Below, piece by piece: positions 17,803 through 26,861 of a stretch of DNA of 37,418 bases. Source of the DNA: JACCZX01 sp038216465 (lineage in GTDB: Bacteria; Pseudomonadota; Gammaproteobacteria; Burkholderiales; Burkholderiaceae_F); NCBI GenBank assembly GCA_038216465.1, contig JBBQQC010000027.1, positions 1 through 37,418 of the forward strand, written 5' to 3'. The translations under genes were made by a program, and so were the position numbers. The notes below the pieces were generated by a model. The model had not been told where the DNA came from. It ran no database searches and saw nothing but the letters and a program-made list of their open reading frames with translations. Within the stretch, counting starts at the first letter, position 1, and each line of letters starts with the position of its first letter.

Positions 17803-18594
17803 ATGCTGCTATGCCAGATCAGTGATCCGCACGTAGTTTCCGAAGGCGCGCTGGCGTACGGCAGGGTCGACACGCGACATATGCTGCAGCGTTGCGTGCG
17901 CAAGATTCTGGCACTGCCGCGGTTACCTGACGCGCTCGTCGCGACCGGCGATCTAACCGATCACGGAACCGTCGAGGAATACGAGCTTTTGGCCGAACTC
18001 CTCGCGCCATTGTCGATGCCGATTTATCTGGTCGCGGGCAATCACGACGATCGGCGCGCGCTTCAAAGTGTTTTTTCTAAGCAAGCGCATCTGGTTGGCG
18101 AAGACGGCTTCGTTCAATACGCTGTCGACGGCTTCGACGTGCGGCTGGTAGTTCTCGACACGACGGTGCCCGGAGCACCGGGTGGTCAATTGTGCGAGCG
18201 ACGACTGCGGTGGCTTGACCGCACACTGACCGAGTCGGATCGTCCAACCATCATCGCGCAGCACCATCCCCCGTTCGCGACCGGACTTTCGATAATGGAC
18301 CGCATGGGTCTTGCCGACCCGCACGCCGAGGCGGCGGTCGTCTCGCGGCATGGCCATGTGCAGTGTGTCATCAGCGGCCACTTTCACCGGACGATTCAGG
18401 TGCGCTTCGCTGGTACGGTCGCTTCGGTGTGTCCGAGCACAGCGCACCAGCTCACCCTCGACCTGACACCGGGCGCCGACATCCGGTTCACGCTCGAGCC
18501 GGCGGCCTTTCAGTTGCACTTGTGGAATGGGGAGCAGGTCGTCACGCACACCGCGCTGGTCGACGATTTCCCGACGTGGGGCTCGCGCGGCTGA
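17803..18594 (+). CDS. cpdA: CpdA-like class III cyclic nucleotide phosphodiesterase (metallophosphoesterase)
   Basis: A 263-residue calcineurin-like metallophosphoesterase of the CpdA/Rv0805 group, which hydrolyses 3',5'-cyclic nucleotides to 5'-monophosphates. The dimetal motifs are complete: ISDPH (Asp8, His10), ATGDLTDHG (Asp50), AGNHDD (Asn80, His81), AQHHPP and SGHFH. Start ATG 17803 is preferred over GTG 17797 because the strand-initial MLLCQISDPH fits the family. Its stop overlaps the start of the next cyclase gene by one base (TGATG), so both proteins are translated from one message. That pairing supports a cyclic-nucleotide substrate, although other phosphodiesters are possible for this family. 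The symbol is by similarity. Confidence 0.85.
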   Translation: MLLCQISDPHVVSEGALAYGRVDTRHMLQRCVRKILALPRLPDALVATGDLTDHGTVEEYELLAELLAPLSMPIYLVAGNHDDRRALQSVFSKQAHLVGEDGFVQYAVDGFDVRLVVLDTTVPGAPGGQLCERRLRWLDRTLTESDRPTIIAQHHPPFATGLSIMDRMGLADPHAEAAVVSRHGHVQCVISGHFHRTIQVRFAGTVASVCPSTAHQLTLDLTPGADIRFTLEPAAFQLHLWNGEQVVTHTALVDDFPTWGSRG

Positions 18595-21500
18595 TGATCC
18601 GGTGCCCCCAGTGCAGCGAGGAAAATCCGCCCCGGTTCAGGTTGTGCGGCTACTGCGGCGCTCCGCTGACTGCAGTCGAGTCGCTGCCAGCGCACGAGGT
18701 GCGCAAGACGGTGACGCTGATCTTCACCGATTTGAAAGACTCCACCGCGCTCGGCGAACGCCTGGACAGCGAAGCGTTACACGAGGTCAAGGAGCGATAT
18801 TTCAACGCGATGGCCGCCGAGATCAGGCGTCACGGCGGCAAGATCGAGAAGTACATCGGCGACGCGATCATGGCGGTGTTCGGTCTGCCGCGTGCGCGAG
18901 AGGACGACGCGCTGCGTGCCGTGCGCGCCGCCATCGGAATGAAAACGGCACTGAACGGATTGAACGAGCTGCTGAGCGCGCGGTTCGGTGTCAAGCTCGC
19001 CAACCGAACCGGCGTGAATACCGGCGAGGTCGTCGCTATCGACGATCCGAGTGCCGATCAGAAGCTCGCGACCGGAGACGCAGTCAACGTCACCGCGCGG
19101 CTCGAGCAGGCCGCGCCGGCGAACGAGATCTACATCGGCGAGGTGACGTACAGGCTGGTGCGCGACGCTGTCGAGGCCGAAGCGGTCGAGCCGCTGACGT
19201 TGAAGGGCAAATCGCAGCCGGTAGCTGCGTACCGCCTCACATCAGTGCACGGGCACGACGGCAATGCGCGGCGGCACGACACGCCGATCGTCGGGCGCGA
19301 CGACGAGCTCGCGACCCTGCACGCCGCGTGGGATGCCGCGCACGCGGAGCGTCGTGCGCACATGGTGACGGTGATCGGCGATGCCGGTATCGGCAAGTCG
19401 CGCCTAGTGCGCGAACTGATGGACCGCGTCGGCAGCGAGGCACACATCGTTTGCGGACGCTGCCTCGCTTACGGTGAAGGCATCACTTTCTGGCCGCTGC
19501 GCGAAATGGTTTTCTCGGCGGCCGAGATCCAGCGCGACGACACGCCAGACCTCGCGCGCGAGAAACTGCTCGCGTGTACCGGCGACGCTGAGATCGCCGA
19601 TCGCATGGCGTCGGCCGCTGGCCTCAGCGTCACCTCATTTCCGCTGCACGAGATCTACTGGGGTGCACGCCGATTCCTGCAGGTGCTCGCTTCGCAGCGG
19701 CCGGTGCTCGCGCTGTTTGACGACATTCATTGGGCGGAGCCCGCATTTCTCGATCTGCTCGAAAACTTACGCGAGACGATTGAAGGCTCGCCGGTGCTTC
19801 TGCTTGCGACCGCGCGACGCGATTTGCTTGAGGAGCGTCCACACTGGGGCGAACACGCACGCGCGACCCGCCTCGTGTTGCGTCCGCTGGCGGACACGGC
19901 CGCGGCGCAGGTGGTGACGAACCTGCTCGGCGCCTCCGGCCTCCCGAGCACGCTCCTTAAGCGCATCGTTGCTGCCGCGGAAGGCAATCCGCTGTACGTC
20001 GAACAGATGCTGTCGATGCTGATCGATACGGGTGCGGTGAGGCGGGAAGGACAATCATGGGTCAGCGTTCACACGAACGCCGATATCGCCGTGCCGCCGA
20101 CGATCCAGGCGCTCCTCGAAGCGCGTCTGGACAACCTGCAGCGTAGCGAGCGCGCGGCGGCGGAGCCGGCTGCGGTGATCGGTATGGAGTTTCCGCCACC
20201 TGCCGTGGAATCACTATCGCCTCCGCCACTGCGCCCTGGCACCGAAGCGCAACTGACTGCGCTCGCGCGCAAGCACTTCATCCGGCCGATGACCTCCATC
20301 GACTCGGAATTGCGCTATCGCTTCGATCACCACCTGGTGCGCGACACGGTCTACAACGGCCTGCTCAAGCGCGCCCGAGCCACGCTGCATACCGAGTTTG
20401 TGCGCTGGGCCGATCAGGACAACGCCCACAGCGAGCGCGGTCGCGAGTTCGAGGAGATCCTCGGCTACCACTTGGAGCAGGCGTATCGCTATCTGGCTGA
20501 ACTCGGCCCGATCGACGACGCGGGTGTGGCTCTAGGCCGCGATGCCGCACTTCGACTGTCTTCGGCTGGCCGGCGAGCTTTCGCGCGTGGCGACATGCGC
20601 GCTGCTGCAAAGCTGTTGAGCCGCGCCGCTGCGTTGCTGGCGGACACTGATCCGCAACGTGTCGCGCTGCTACCCGAGCTGGGCGAAACGCTTATGGAGC
20701 TCGGAGACTTCGCGCAGGCGCGCACGGTGCTCGACGCGTCTTTGGCCCACGCCGAGCGGTTGAACGACACGCGTTTGAAGGCGGCCGCAATGTTGCTCCG
20801 AATGCAGGTGCGCTTGTACGGCGGCGAGCCCGGCGATTGGGGCGAGCAGACGCTGCGCGTCGCCACCGAAGCGGTCGCGGCACTGGAACCGCTGCAAGCT
20901 GATGCAGAGCTCGCAATCGCATGGCGCCTGATTGGCTATGTGCACGGGGTCGCGGGCCGCTATGGCCAGGTTCGCGAGGCAGCCACGCGCGTCGTCACGC
21001 ACGCGCGGCGCGCCGGCAACGAGCGGCTGGTCGCGCGCACGGCGGTTGGGCTCTCGATCACCCTGCTGTTGGGTCCGACGCCGGTGCCCGACGCGATCGC
21101 TCAATGCGAACGCATCGTCGCCGACGGCCTGACCGACCGCCAGGCGCTCGGCAAGATCTTATGCACGCTGGCGACCCTGCGAGCGATGAATGGCGAGTTC
21201 GATCTGGCTCGCGAACACTGCCGGCGCGGACGAGAGTTGCTGCGCGAGCTCGGCCAGGGATGGCTGGCGGCATCTACTGCGCAGGATCTCGTGCGGATGG
21301 AACTGCTGGCCGGCAATCTCGCGAGCGCTGAGCGCGAGGCCCGCGAGGATTACGCGTTTCTGTCCGATATGGGTGAGACCTATCAGTTGGCCACGCTCGC
21401 CGCTCTGCTATCGCGCGTCGTGCGCGACCTGGGCCGCGATGCCGAGGCGCTGGAGTTTTCGGAAGCGGCTGAAGCGGCCGCGGGCAAGGACGACATCGAG

Positions 21501-21797
21501 AGCCAGGCCTTGTGGCGATCGATCCGCGCACCGATCCTGGCGCGCGCAGGCGAACTCGAGGATGCGGTCGAGCTTGCGCGAGCCGCGCTGCAGCACGCGC
21601 TGGCGACGGAGATTTCGACGCTGCACGCAGACACGCGGGCCGAACTGGCCCACGTGCTGAACCTGTGCCACAAGCAGGGCGAAGCGCGTCAGATGATTGG
21701 CGAGGCGATTGCGCTCTACGAGGCAAAGGGTGACAAGGTGTCGGCGGCGCGCTGGCACGAATGGGCCGCGCGCACGATGACGCAATCGGCGGCCTGA
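18594..21797 (+). CDS. Zinc-ribbon / class III nucleotide cyclase / AAA ATPase / TPR protein (second copy)
   Basis: A 1067-residue paralogue of the protein at 13304, with an added N-terminal zinc ribbon (CPQCSEEN ... CGYCGAPL, Cys4/7/18/21). The cyclase domain has metal Asp46 (IFTDLKDST) and Asp90, purine-selecting Lys86 (GGKIEKYIGDAIMAVFG), and Asn165/Arg169 (VNVTARL); the second purine position appears to be Leu158. The ATPase has a canonical P-loop GDAGIGKS (262-269) and Walker B ALFDDIHWAEP, followed by a TPR-like helical tail. The frame is open further upstream, but ATG 18594 forms TGATG with the phosphodiesterase stop and begins the zinc ribbon. This copy looks catalytically more intact than the first; adenylate or guanylate product cannot be told. 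Confidence 0.9.
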   Translation: MIRCPQCSEENPPRFRLCGYCGAPLTAVESLPAHEVRKTVTLIFTDLKDSTALGERLDSEALHEVKERYFNAMAAEIRRHGGKIEKYIGDAIMAVFGLPRAREDDALRAVRAAIGMKTALNGLNELLSARFGVKLANRTGVNTGEVVAIDDPSADQKLATGDAVNVTARLEQAAPANEIYIGEVTYRLVRDAVEAEAVEPLTLKGKSQPVAAYRLTSVHGHDGNARRHDTPIVGRDDELATLHAAWDAAHAERRAHMVTVIGDAGIGKSRLVRELMDRVGSEAHIVCGRCLAYGEGITFWPLREMVFSAAEIQRDDTPDLAREKLLACTGDAEIADRMASAAGLSVTSFPLHEIYWGARRFLQVLASQRPVLALFDDIHWAEPAFLDLLENLRETIEGSPVLLLATARRDLLEERPHWGEHARATRLVLRPLADTAAAQVVTNLLGASGLPSTLLKRIVAAAEGNPLYVEQMLSMLIDTGAVRREGQSWVSVHTNADIAVPPTIQALLEARLDNLQRSERAAAEPAAVIGMEFPPPAVESLSPPPLRPGTEAQLTALARKHFIRPMTSIDSELRYRFDHHLVRDTVYNGLLKRARATLHTEFVRWADQDNAHSERGREFEEILGYHLEQAYRYLAELGPIDDAGVALGRDAALRLSSAGRRAFARGDMRAAAKLLSRAAALLADTDPQRVALLPELGETLMELGDFAQARTVLDASLAHAERLNDTRLKAAAMLLRMQVRLYGGEPGDWGEQTLRVATEAVAALEPLQADAELAIAWRLIGYVHGVAGRYGQVREAATRVVTHARRAGNERLVARTAVGLSITLLLGPTPVPDAIAQCERIVADGLTDRQALGKILCTLATLRAMNGEFDLAREHCRRGRELLRELGQGWLAASTAQDLVRMELLAGNLASAEREAREDYAFLSDMGETYQLATLAALLSRVVRDLGRDAEALEFSEAAEAAAGKDDIESQALWRSIRAPILARAGELEDAVELARAALQHALATEISTLHADTRAELAHVLNLCHKQGEARQMIGEAIALYEAKGDKVSAARWHEWAARTMTQSAA

Positions 21798-21847
21798 TTC
21801 AAGGGCGAACGAGGCGCGAGCCAGTGGCCCGCGCTGTTCTTGCCGTC

Positions 21848-22993
21848 CTACCAGACGAAACTGCCGTTATCGATCGCCTCGATGACGATCTCCCAGTCGC
21901 CACTCAAGCTCGACGAGGGCGGCTTGGACCGGCTGTGTTCACCGCGATCGCGGTCGTCATCGTCATCATCCGTCTTGTGTCCGTGTTTCCCTGGGTATTC
22001 CCTGCGCTCGCGGATGCAGGGCTCGTTCCGACCCGGCGGTGTGTAAATGCCGTTCACCCGGCAGGAACGCACCGGGTTTCCGCCGCCACCGATCATGCGG
22101 ACGAGTTGGTAGATGACGACTACGTGTTCGATGTTAGCTTTCTTACTGACAGTGCTCGCATCTCTGCGCAGCACAATCAAAAGCGGGCTCCTCAGGCCGT
22201 CGCCGACCGCGGCTTTGGTCTGCGTCTGAGCCTTCAGCACGCTCACGGTGTGACCGAAGCACTTAACGAGCGGCGAGCAGGAATTGCCACCATTGTCGTC
22301 TTCCGCAATGCTGGCGATGATCGCGATTGAGTCCTGCGGCGCGACGGTCACGAGCGTGGTCGATGGGTCACTGGCGGTCGGTACCGCTTCAACGCCGGTA
22401 AACAACGTCGCGCCCGCCCGTGGCACGTACGCGCTGACGCTGTCGCCGCCGGCCGGCTGAAGTGGAGTTACGGTGGAGCCCGTGATCGAGCGCTCCGAGT
22501 AACCGATGACGTACTCCGAGCTCCAGTTGAAGGCGATGCTGGTGCCCGTCACCGGCGCGCGCACTGCTGCGTTAAACGACGCCACACCGCCCTGCGGCAG
22601 AGAGCCGTAGTGGCCGATGGTGCATTCGATACTCCGACCTTCGATCGTGCACTTGACCGTGCCTGAGGCGACAACGACGGGGTTGGGATCGAGGACAACT
22701 CCCGTTTCGGATACGTTCGGGTTGATGAAAACCGCAGCGTCGCCGCCGGCAACATCGGTCGTACCCTGAAAGCGTACGTGGTTCAAATTGCTGCTGGTGT
22801 TGTTCCTGATCATGACCTGGTACGACGTAAAGTTTTGCGCGCCTGGCCGGCTGAGCGTGACCGTGCTCGGCACCGCGGTCACTGAGACTAGTACGTCGTG
22901 CGCGCGCGCTGGCTGACTCGCCCCTATTGCGCAAAAAACCAGAATGCCCGCTGCCACCGGCCGGAAGCCTGAAGCCTTACCCATCGTTCTCAT
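21848..22993 (-). CDS. Secreted protein of unknown function, acidic C-terminal run
   Basis: A 381-residue exported protein. A Sec signal peptide is evident (basic MRTMGKASGFR, hydrophobic VAAGILVFCAIGA, cleavage after QPARA). The mature part starts with a beta-rich region resembling DUF11-type repeat domains (CTIEGRSIECTIGHYGSLPQ then AVRAPVTG). Near the C-terminus is a charged segment TDDDDDDRDRGEH followed by a Ser/Pro stretch. Two Cys pairs may form disulfides. AAGGAGGAG lies 9 nt upstream of ATG 22993. It is tail-to-tail with the cyclase gene and divergent from the SulP gene. The composition looks less GC-rich than its neighbours, which may indicate transfer. No function proposed. Confidence 0.75.
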   Translation of the reverse strand: MRTMGKASGFRPVAAGILVFCAIGASQPARAHDVLVSVTAVPSTVTLSRPGAQNFTSYQVMIRNNTSSNLNHVRFQGTTDVAGGDAAVFINPNVSETGVVLDPNPVVVASGTVKCTIEGRSIECTIGHYGSLPQGGVASFNAAVRAPVTGTSIAFNWSSEYVIGYSERSITGSTVTPLQPAGGDSVSAYVPRAGATLFTGVEAVPTASDPSTTLVTVAPQDSIAIIASIAEDDNGGNSCSPLVKCFGHTVSVLKAQTQTKAAVGDGLRSPLLIVLRRDASTVSKKANIEHVVVIYQLVRMIGGGGNPVRSCRVNGIYTPPGRNEPCIRERREYPGKHGHKTDDDDDDRDRGEHSRSKPPSSSLSGDWEIVIEAIDNGSFVW

Positions 22994-23120
22994 TCTGTAT
23001 TACTCCTCCTTGTTGCGGTCGAGCTTGAATGCAAGGCCGGGGTCAGTCAACTGTTATTCTTTTGCGCGACGCTCGGTGTTTACATCTGCATCGATGCGGC
23101 CGATGTTGAGAGGGATGATT

Positions 23121-25391
23121 ATGAGTTCCGTCGGCGTGCAGCGGGGGTGGTGGCAGTCGCTGCAGCATCGAGGAGGAGCCGCTCGAGGCGACGTGGCCGG
23201 AGGCCTGACTGCGGCCGTGGTGTTGCTCGCCATCGAGGGCAGCTATGGGCTGATTGCCTTCGCGCGCCTCGGACCGGAGCAGGCGCAACTTGGATTCGTT
23301 CTCGGTGTCTGCACCGCGGCACTCTCCAGCGCTGTGACTGCGGTCGCTGGTGGACGCGGACCGTTGTTGAGCGGCTCCAGCGCAGCGCTGGCGCTGCTGG
23401 TGCCTTCATTGATTGGTGCCCTCGTCGTCGACCCGCGGCTGCTCGCGAATGGACAGGCCGCGTTGCCGCTTCTACTCGCCTTTATCGCATTCGGTGTCGT
23501 GCTGGCAGGAATGATGCAGGTGCTACTGGCGCTGATGCGTCTCGGCGGCCTGGTCCGCTATGTGCCGTATCCCGTTCACGCCGGCTACATGAACGGGGTG
23601 GCTGTGCTGATGGTGATGGCGATGTTGCCGCATTTGCTTGGCCTGCCGGCGGGGCAGGGGGCTGCCGATTGGCGAAATGCGCAGCCGCTTGCTCCGGTTA
23701 TTGCTCTCGTTGCGTTTGTGCTGGCGGTGCGGCCGCCGCAGTGGACGCGCCGTGCGCCGGCCTATCTGACCGGGTTGCTTGTCGCCACAGCGCTGCATCA
23801 TCTACTGGCACTTACCCCGCTCGTTGGCGCGCTCGGGCCGCTGTTTAGTCCGCCCCAATTCGCGTTGCCAGGGGTCGACGCTGTCGCGCCCCTTTTTGAA
23901 CGGCTCGGCGACGGCCTGCTGCGCGACAAGATATGGGTACTCATTGAATTCGCCGCGGCGGCGGCTTTTGTGTCGAGTTTGCAGACGGCGCTTGCAGGTT
24001 CCACGATCGATGAACTGATGCATCGGCGCGGCGACCGCGGACGCACGATGTTGCAGCAGGGCATCGCCAACGTTGCGATTGGATTCATGGGTGGGCTGGC
24101 AAGTGCCGGTGCAGTCGGCCGGAGCAAAGTCAACGTGGACGCGGGCGGCAAAACCAGCATGTCGAGAATTTTCTTCGCGCTCGGCCTGTTGCTCGCCCTG
24201 GTGTTCGGCCTGCGTTACATGAGCTTCGTTCCGATGGCAGCAGTCGCCGGTATTTTCGCGGCGGTCGCTTACTCGCTGGTCGATGCGTGGACGCGGCGCG
24301 CCACCGGGGTTTTGTGGCGCCAGATCTTCAAGTGGCGCATGCCGCGCGCTCTGGCGCAGAGTTACGGGATCATGCTGCTGGTGGCGGGCATCGCGGTCTT
24401 CGTTTCGCTGCCGCTCGCGATCGGGGTCGGGGTGCTGGTCGCGATCTTGATGTTTATCCGTAGCAACATAAAGCAGCCGATTCGACAGATCATCCACGTC
24501 GATCGACGCACTTCGCGCAAGGTGCGCCCCGCGACCGAAGCCGAGTTATTGCGCACCCACGGGCGGCGGATCGCGCTGCTGGAACTCGACGGTGCGCTTT
24601 TCTTCGGCACCGCAGAAGCCGCTGACGAGGAGATCGAACGGCTCATTCATATATCCGATCAGATCGTGATCGATTTTGAGCGGGTCAGCGAGGTCGACGC
24701 CAGCGGTGCACGCATTCTTCTGCAAGCGGCCGACGTGGTCCGGCGTGCGGGCAAACATCTGCTGTTCGCAGGATTGTCGATGCGCAATGCGCGGATGCGG
24801 ATGATCCGCGATATGGACGTGCATGGCCGGTTGGCAGATGCACAGTTTTTTCCCGACGCCGACCGCGCGCTCGAACACGCCGAAGACCGGTTGTTAGCGA
24901 CTCTCGCGCACGCTCCTCGCGACGACGTCCCGCTGACGCTGGCGCAGGCTCTGGCAGGGTCCGAGTTCGAGGCCGGCGAGCTCGAGCTTCTGGAATCAAT
25001 GATGACTGAGCGGCGCTTTGCAGCGGGTGAGATGGTGTTCCGATCCGGTGGGCCGGGCAACTCGATGTATGTCCTATTGCGAGGGCAGATCGGAATCTGG
25101 TTGCCGGCTGCTCACGCGGAGGACGACGCACCACACGGAAGGCGACTTATCTCGTTCGCACCTGGCGTGGTGTTTGGGGATATGGGCTTGCTTACAGGAG
25201 CGGCGCGCTCAGCGGATGCAATCGTGGAAAGTGACGCGCTGGTGCTCGAACTGCAGCGCGAGCAGTACGCGCGGCTGGTGACCGAGCATCCGGCCGTGTT
25301 CGGCAAGCTGCTGTTGAACATCAGCTTGCTGCTGGCGTCACGCGTGCGTGCGCTGAGTGACGAGCTGCGCGCGGCGCAGGCGGTCGGCTGA
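23121..25391 (+). CDS. SulP-family anion transporter with STAS and cyclic-nucleotide-binding domains
   Basis: A 756-residue inner-membrane SulP/SLC26 transporter with two cytosolic regulatory domains. The membrane part (about 20-460) begins RGDVAGGLTAAVVLL and has many hydrophobic spans. The STAS domain (about 482-600) has RIALLELDGALFFGTAEAA and EVDASGARILLQ. The C-terminal cNMP-binding domain (about 620-745) has FRSGGPGNSMYVLLRGQIG and the phosphate-binding cassette FGDMGLLTGAARSADA, with Arg696 that would contact the cyclic phosphate; the usual Glu is Asp687. ATG 23121 is chosen because GAGAGGG sits 6 nt upstream; ATG 23103 or 23115 are alternatives. Substrate (sulfate, bicarbonate or a dicarboxylate) is unknown. 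Gating by a cyclic nucleotide is inferred from the domain. Confidence 0.9.
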   Translation: MSSVGVQRGWWQSLQHRGGAARGDVAGGLTAAVVLLAIEGSYGLIAFARLGPEQAQLGFVLGVCTAALSSAVTAVAGGRGPLLSGSSAALALLVPSLIGALVVDPRLLANGQAALPLLLAFIAFGVVLAGMMQVLLALMRLGGLVRYVPYPVHAGYMNGVAVLMVMAMLPHLLGLPAGQGAADWRNAQPLAPVIALVAFVLAVRPPQWTRRAPAYLTGLLVATALHHLLALTPLVGALGPLFSPPQFALPGVDAVAPLFERLGDGLLRDKIWVLIEFAAAAAFVSSLQTALAGSTIDELMHRRGDRGRTMLQQGIANVAIGFMGGLASAGAVGRSKVNVDAGGKTSMSRIFFALGLLLALVFGLRYMSFVPMAAVAGIFAAVAYSLVDAWTRRATGVLWRQIFKWRMPRALAQSYGIMLLVAGIAVFVSLPLAIGVGVLVAILMFIRSNIKQPIRQIIHVDRRTSRKVRPATEAELLRTHGRRIALLELDGALFFGTAEAADEEIERLIHISDQIVIDFERVSEVDASGARILLQAADVVRRAGKHLLFAGLSMRNARMRMIRDMDVHGRLADAQFFPDADRALEHAEDRLLATLAHAPRDDVPLTLAQALAGSEFEAGELELLESMMTERRFAAGEMVFRSGGPGNSMYVLLRGQIGIWLPAAHAEDDAPHGRRLISFAPGVVFGDMGLLTGAARSADAIVESDALVLELQREQYARLVTEHPAVFGKLLLNISLLLASRVRALSDELRAAQAVG

Positions 25392-25408
25392 GCGGCCCGT
25401 AAGGGACG

Positions 25409-26818
25409 CTAAATACGAACCACCTTTCCTGGATTCAGGATGTCTAGCGGGTCGAACGAACGCTTGATGCGTGCCATCAGCTCGAGCGCGTCGTCACCAT
25501 GTTCTGCGCGCAGAAATTCCATCTTGTGCATGCCGACGCCGTGTTCGCCGGTACACGTGCCGTCCATCGCCAGTGCGCGCGTCACGATCAGGTGGTTCAG
25601 CCGCTCGGCTTCGGCCAATTCCTCAGGCTTGGACGTATCGGCCAGGATCGCGCAATGAAAGTTTCCATCACCAACGTGCCCCAGGATCGGCGCGGTAAGA
25701 AACGATTGCTCGGTGTCGCGGACCGTTTCCGCGATGCACTCCGCGAGTCGCGAGATCGGGACGCAGACGTCGGTCGTGAAGCTGCGGCATCCCGGCTTCA
25801 GCTGCAAACAAGCGAAGTACGCGTTATGACGCGCCTCCCATAGGCGCGTGCGATCTTCCGGGCGCGTCGCCCACTCGAATGCCTCAGCGCCGTGCTCGCG
25901 CGCAATTTCTTCGACGGTCGTCGCCTGCTCGGCAACACTGGCTTCGGATCCGTGAAACTCGAACAACAGCAAAGGCATTTCAGGCAAGCTGAGCTTGTCG
26001 CGTGCGTTGACCGCTTTTACCGTCAGCGCATCGAGTAACTCGCAGCGCGCAATCGGAACGCCCATTTGAATCGTCGCGATCGTTGTCCGCACCGCGTCTT
26101 CGACCGTTGGAAACGAACAAGACGCCGCAGAAACTGCCGCCGGCTGCGGATAGATTCTCAGCGTGATTTCCGTGATCACGCCGAGCGTGCCTTCGCTGCC
26201 AACGAAGATTCGGGTCAGGTCGTACCCGGCGCTGGACTTCCGCGCGCGACGCGCCGTGCGGACGATTTTTCCCTCACCGGTGACGACTGTCAGCGCCACA
26301 ACGTTCTCGCGCATCGTGCCGTAGCGAACGGCGTTGGTGCCCGACGCTCCAGTGGCCGCCATGCCGCCGATCGTGGCATCGGCTCCGGGATCGATCGGAA
26401 AGAAAAAACCGGTGTCGCGGATTTCCTGATTCAGCTGCTTGCGCGTGACACCCGCCTGCACAGTCACTGTGAGGTCTTCGGGATTGATCGCAAGGACCTG
26501 ATTCATCTGCGACAGGTCGACGCACACGCCTCCCCGCAGAGCGAGCAGGTGACCTTCGAGCGATGAGCCGACGCCGTACGGAATGACTGGCACGCGGTAG
26601 CGCAAGCACAGGTTTACCAATGTGACGACTTCGTCGGTTGAGTGGGCAAACACCACCGCGTCGGGCGGCATCGGCGGATACGGCGATTCGTCGCGACCGT
26701 GATGCTCGCGTACCGAATCCGCCGTCGACAAGCGGGTGCCAAACGCCGATTGCAACGAGTCCATAAATTCAGCGGGCCATGGCTCGCGCAAAACGCTAGG
26801 TGAAACCGGCGCATTCAT
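25409..26818 (-). CDS. dld: FAD-linked D-lactate dehydrogenase (cytochrome-type)
   Basis: Flavoprotein of the FAD_binding_4/FAD-oxidase_C family, 469 residues, that passes electrons from a 2-hydroxy acid, most likely D-lactate, to the respiratory chain. The FAD-binding region has VIPYGVGSSLEGH, DATIGGMAATGASGTNAVRYG and VGSEGTLGVITEITLRIYP. The C-terminal domain has the DLD-type GHVGDGNFHCAI and GTCTGEHGVGMHK. It differs from GlcD and has no adjacent subunits. The frame opens at 26869, but ATG 26818 is preferred because GGAG is correctly spaced and MNAPVSP is a plausible N-terminus. It is divergent from the adenosyltransferase gene, 43 nt away. The symbol is by family resemblance. Confidence 0.85.
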   Translation of the reverse strand: MNAPVSPSVLREPWPAEFMDSLQSAFGTRLSTADSVREHHGRDESPYPPMPPDAVVFAHSTDEVVTLVNLCLRYRVPVIPYGVGSSLEGHLLALRGGVCVDLSQMNQVLAINPEDLTVTVQAGVTRKQLNQEIRDTGFFFPIDPGADATIGGMAATGASGTNAVRYGTMRENVVALTVVTGEGKIVRTARRARKSSAGYDLTRIFVGSEGTLGVITEITLRIYPQPAAVSAASCSFPTVEDAVRTTIATIQMGVPIARCELLDALTVKAVNARDKLSLPEMPLLLFEFHGSEASVAEQATTVEEIAREHGAEAFEWATRPEDRTRLWEARHNAYFACLQLKPGCRSFTTDVCVPISRLAECIAETVRDTEQSFLTAPILGHVGDGNFHCAILADTSKPEELAEAERLNHLIVTRALAMDGTCTGEHGVGMHKMEFLRAEHGDDALELMARIKRSFDPLDILNPGKVVRI

Positions 26819-26861
26819 AATGGCACTCCTGACCTGACCTCGCAGACCTAAAGGCGATTCT

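Noticed and set aside
18363..18593. Upstream extension of the second cyclase
   Set aside because: It lies inside the phosphodiesterase gene in another frame; the zinc ribbon begins exactly at ATG 18594.
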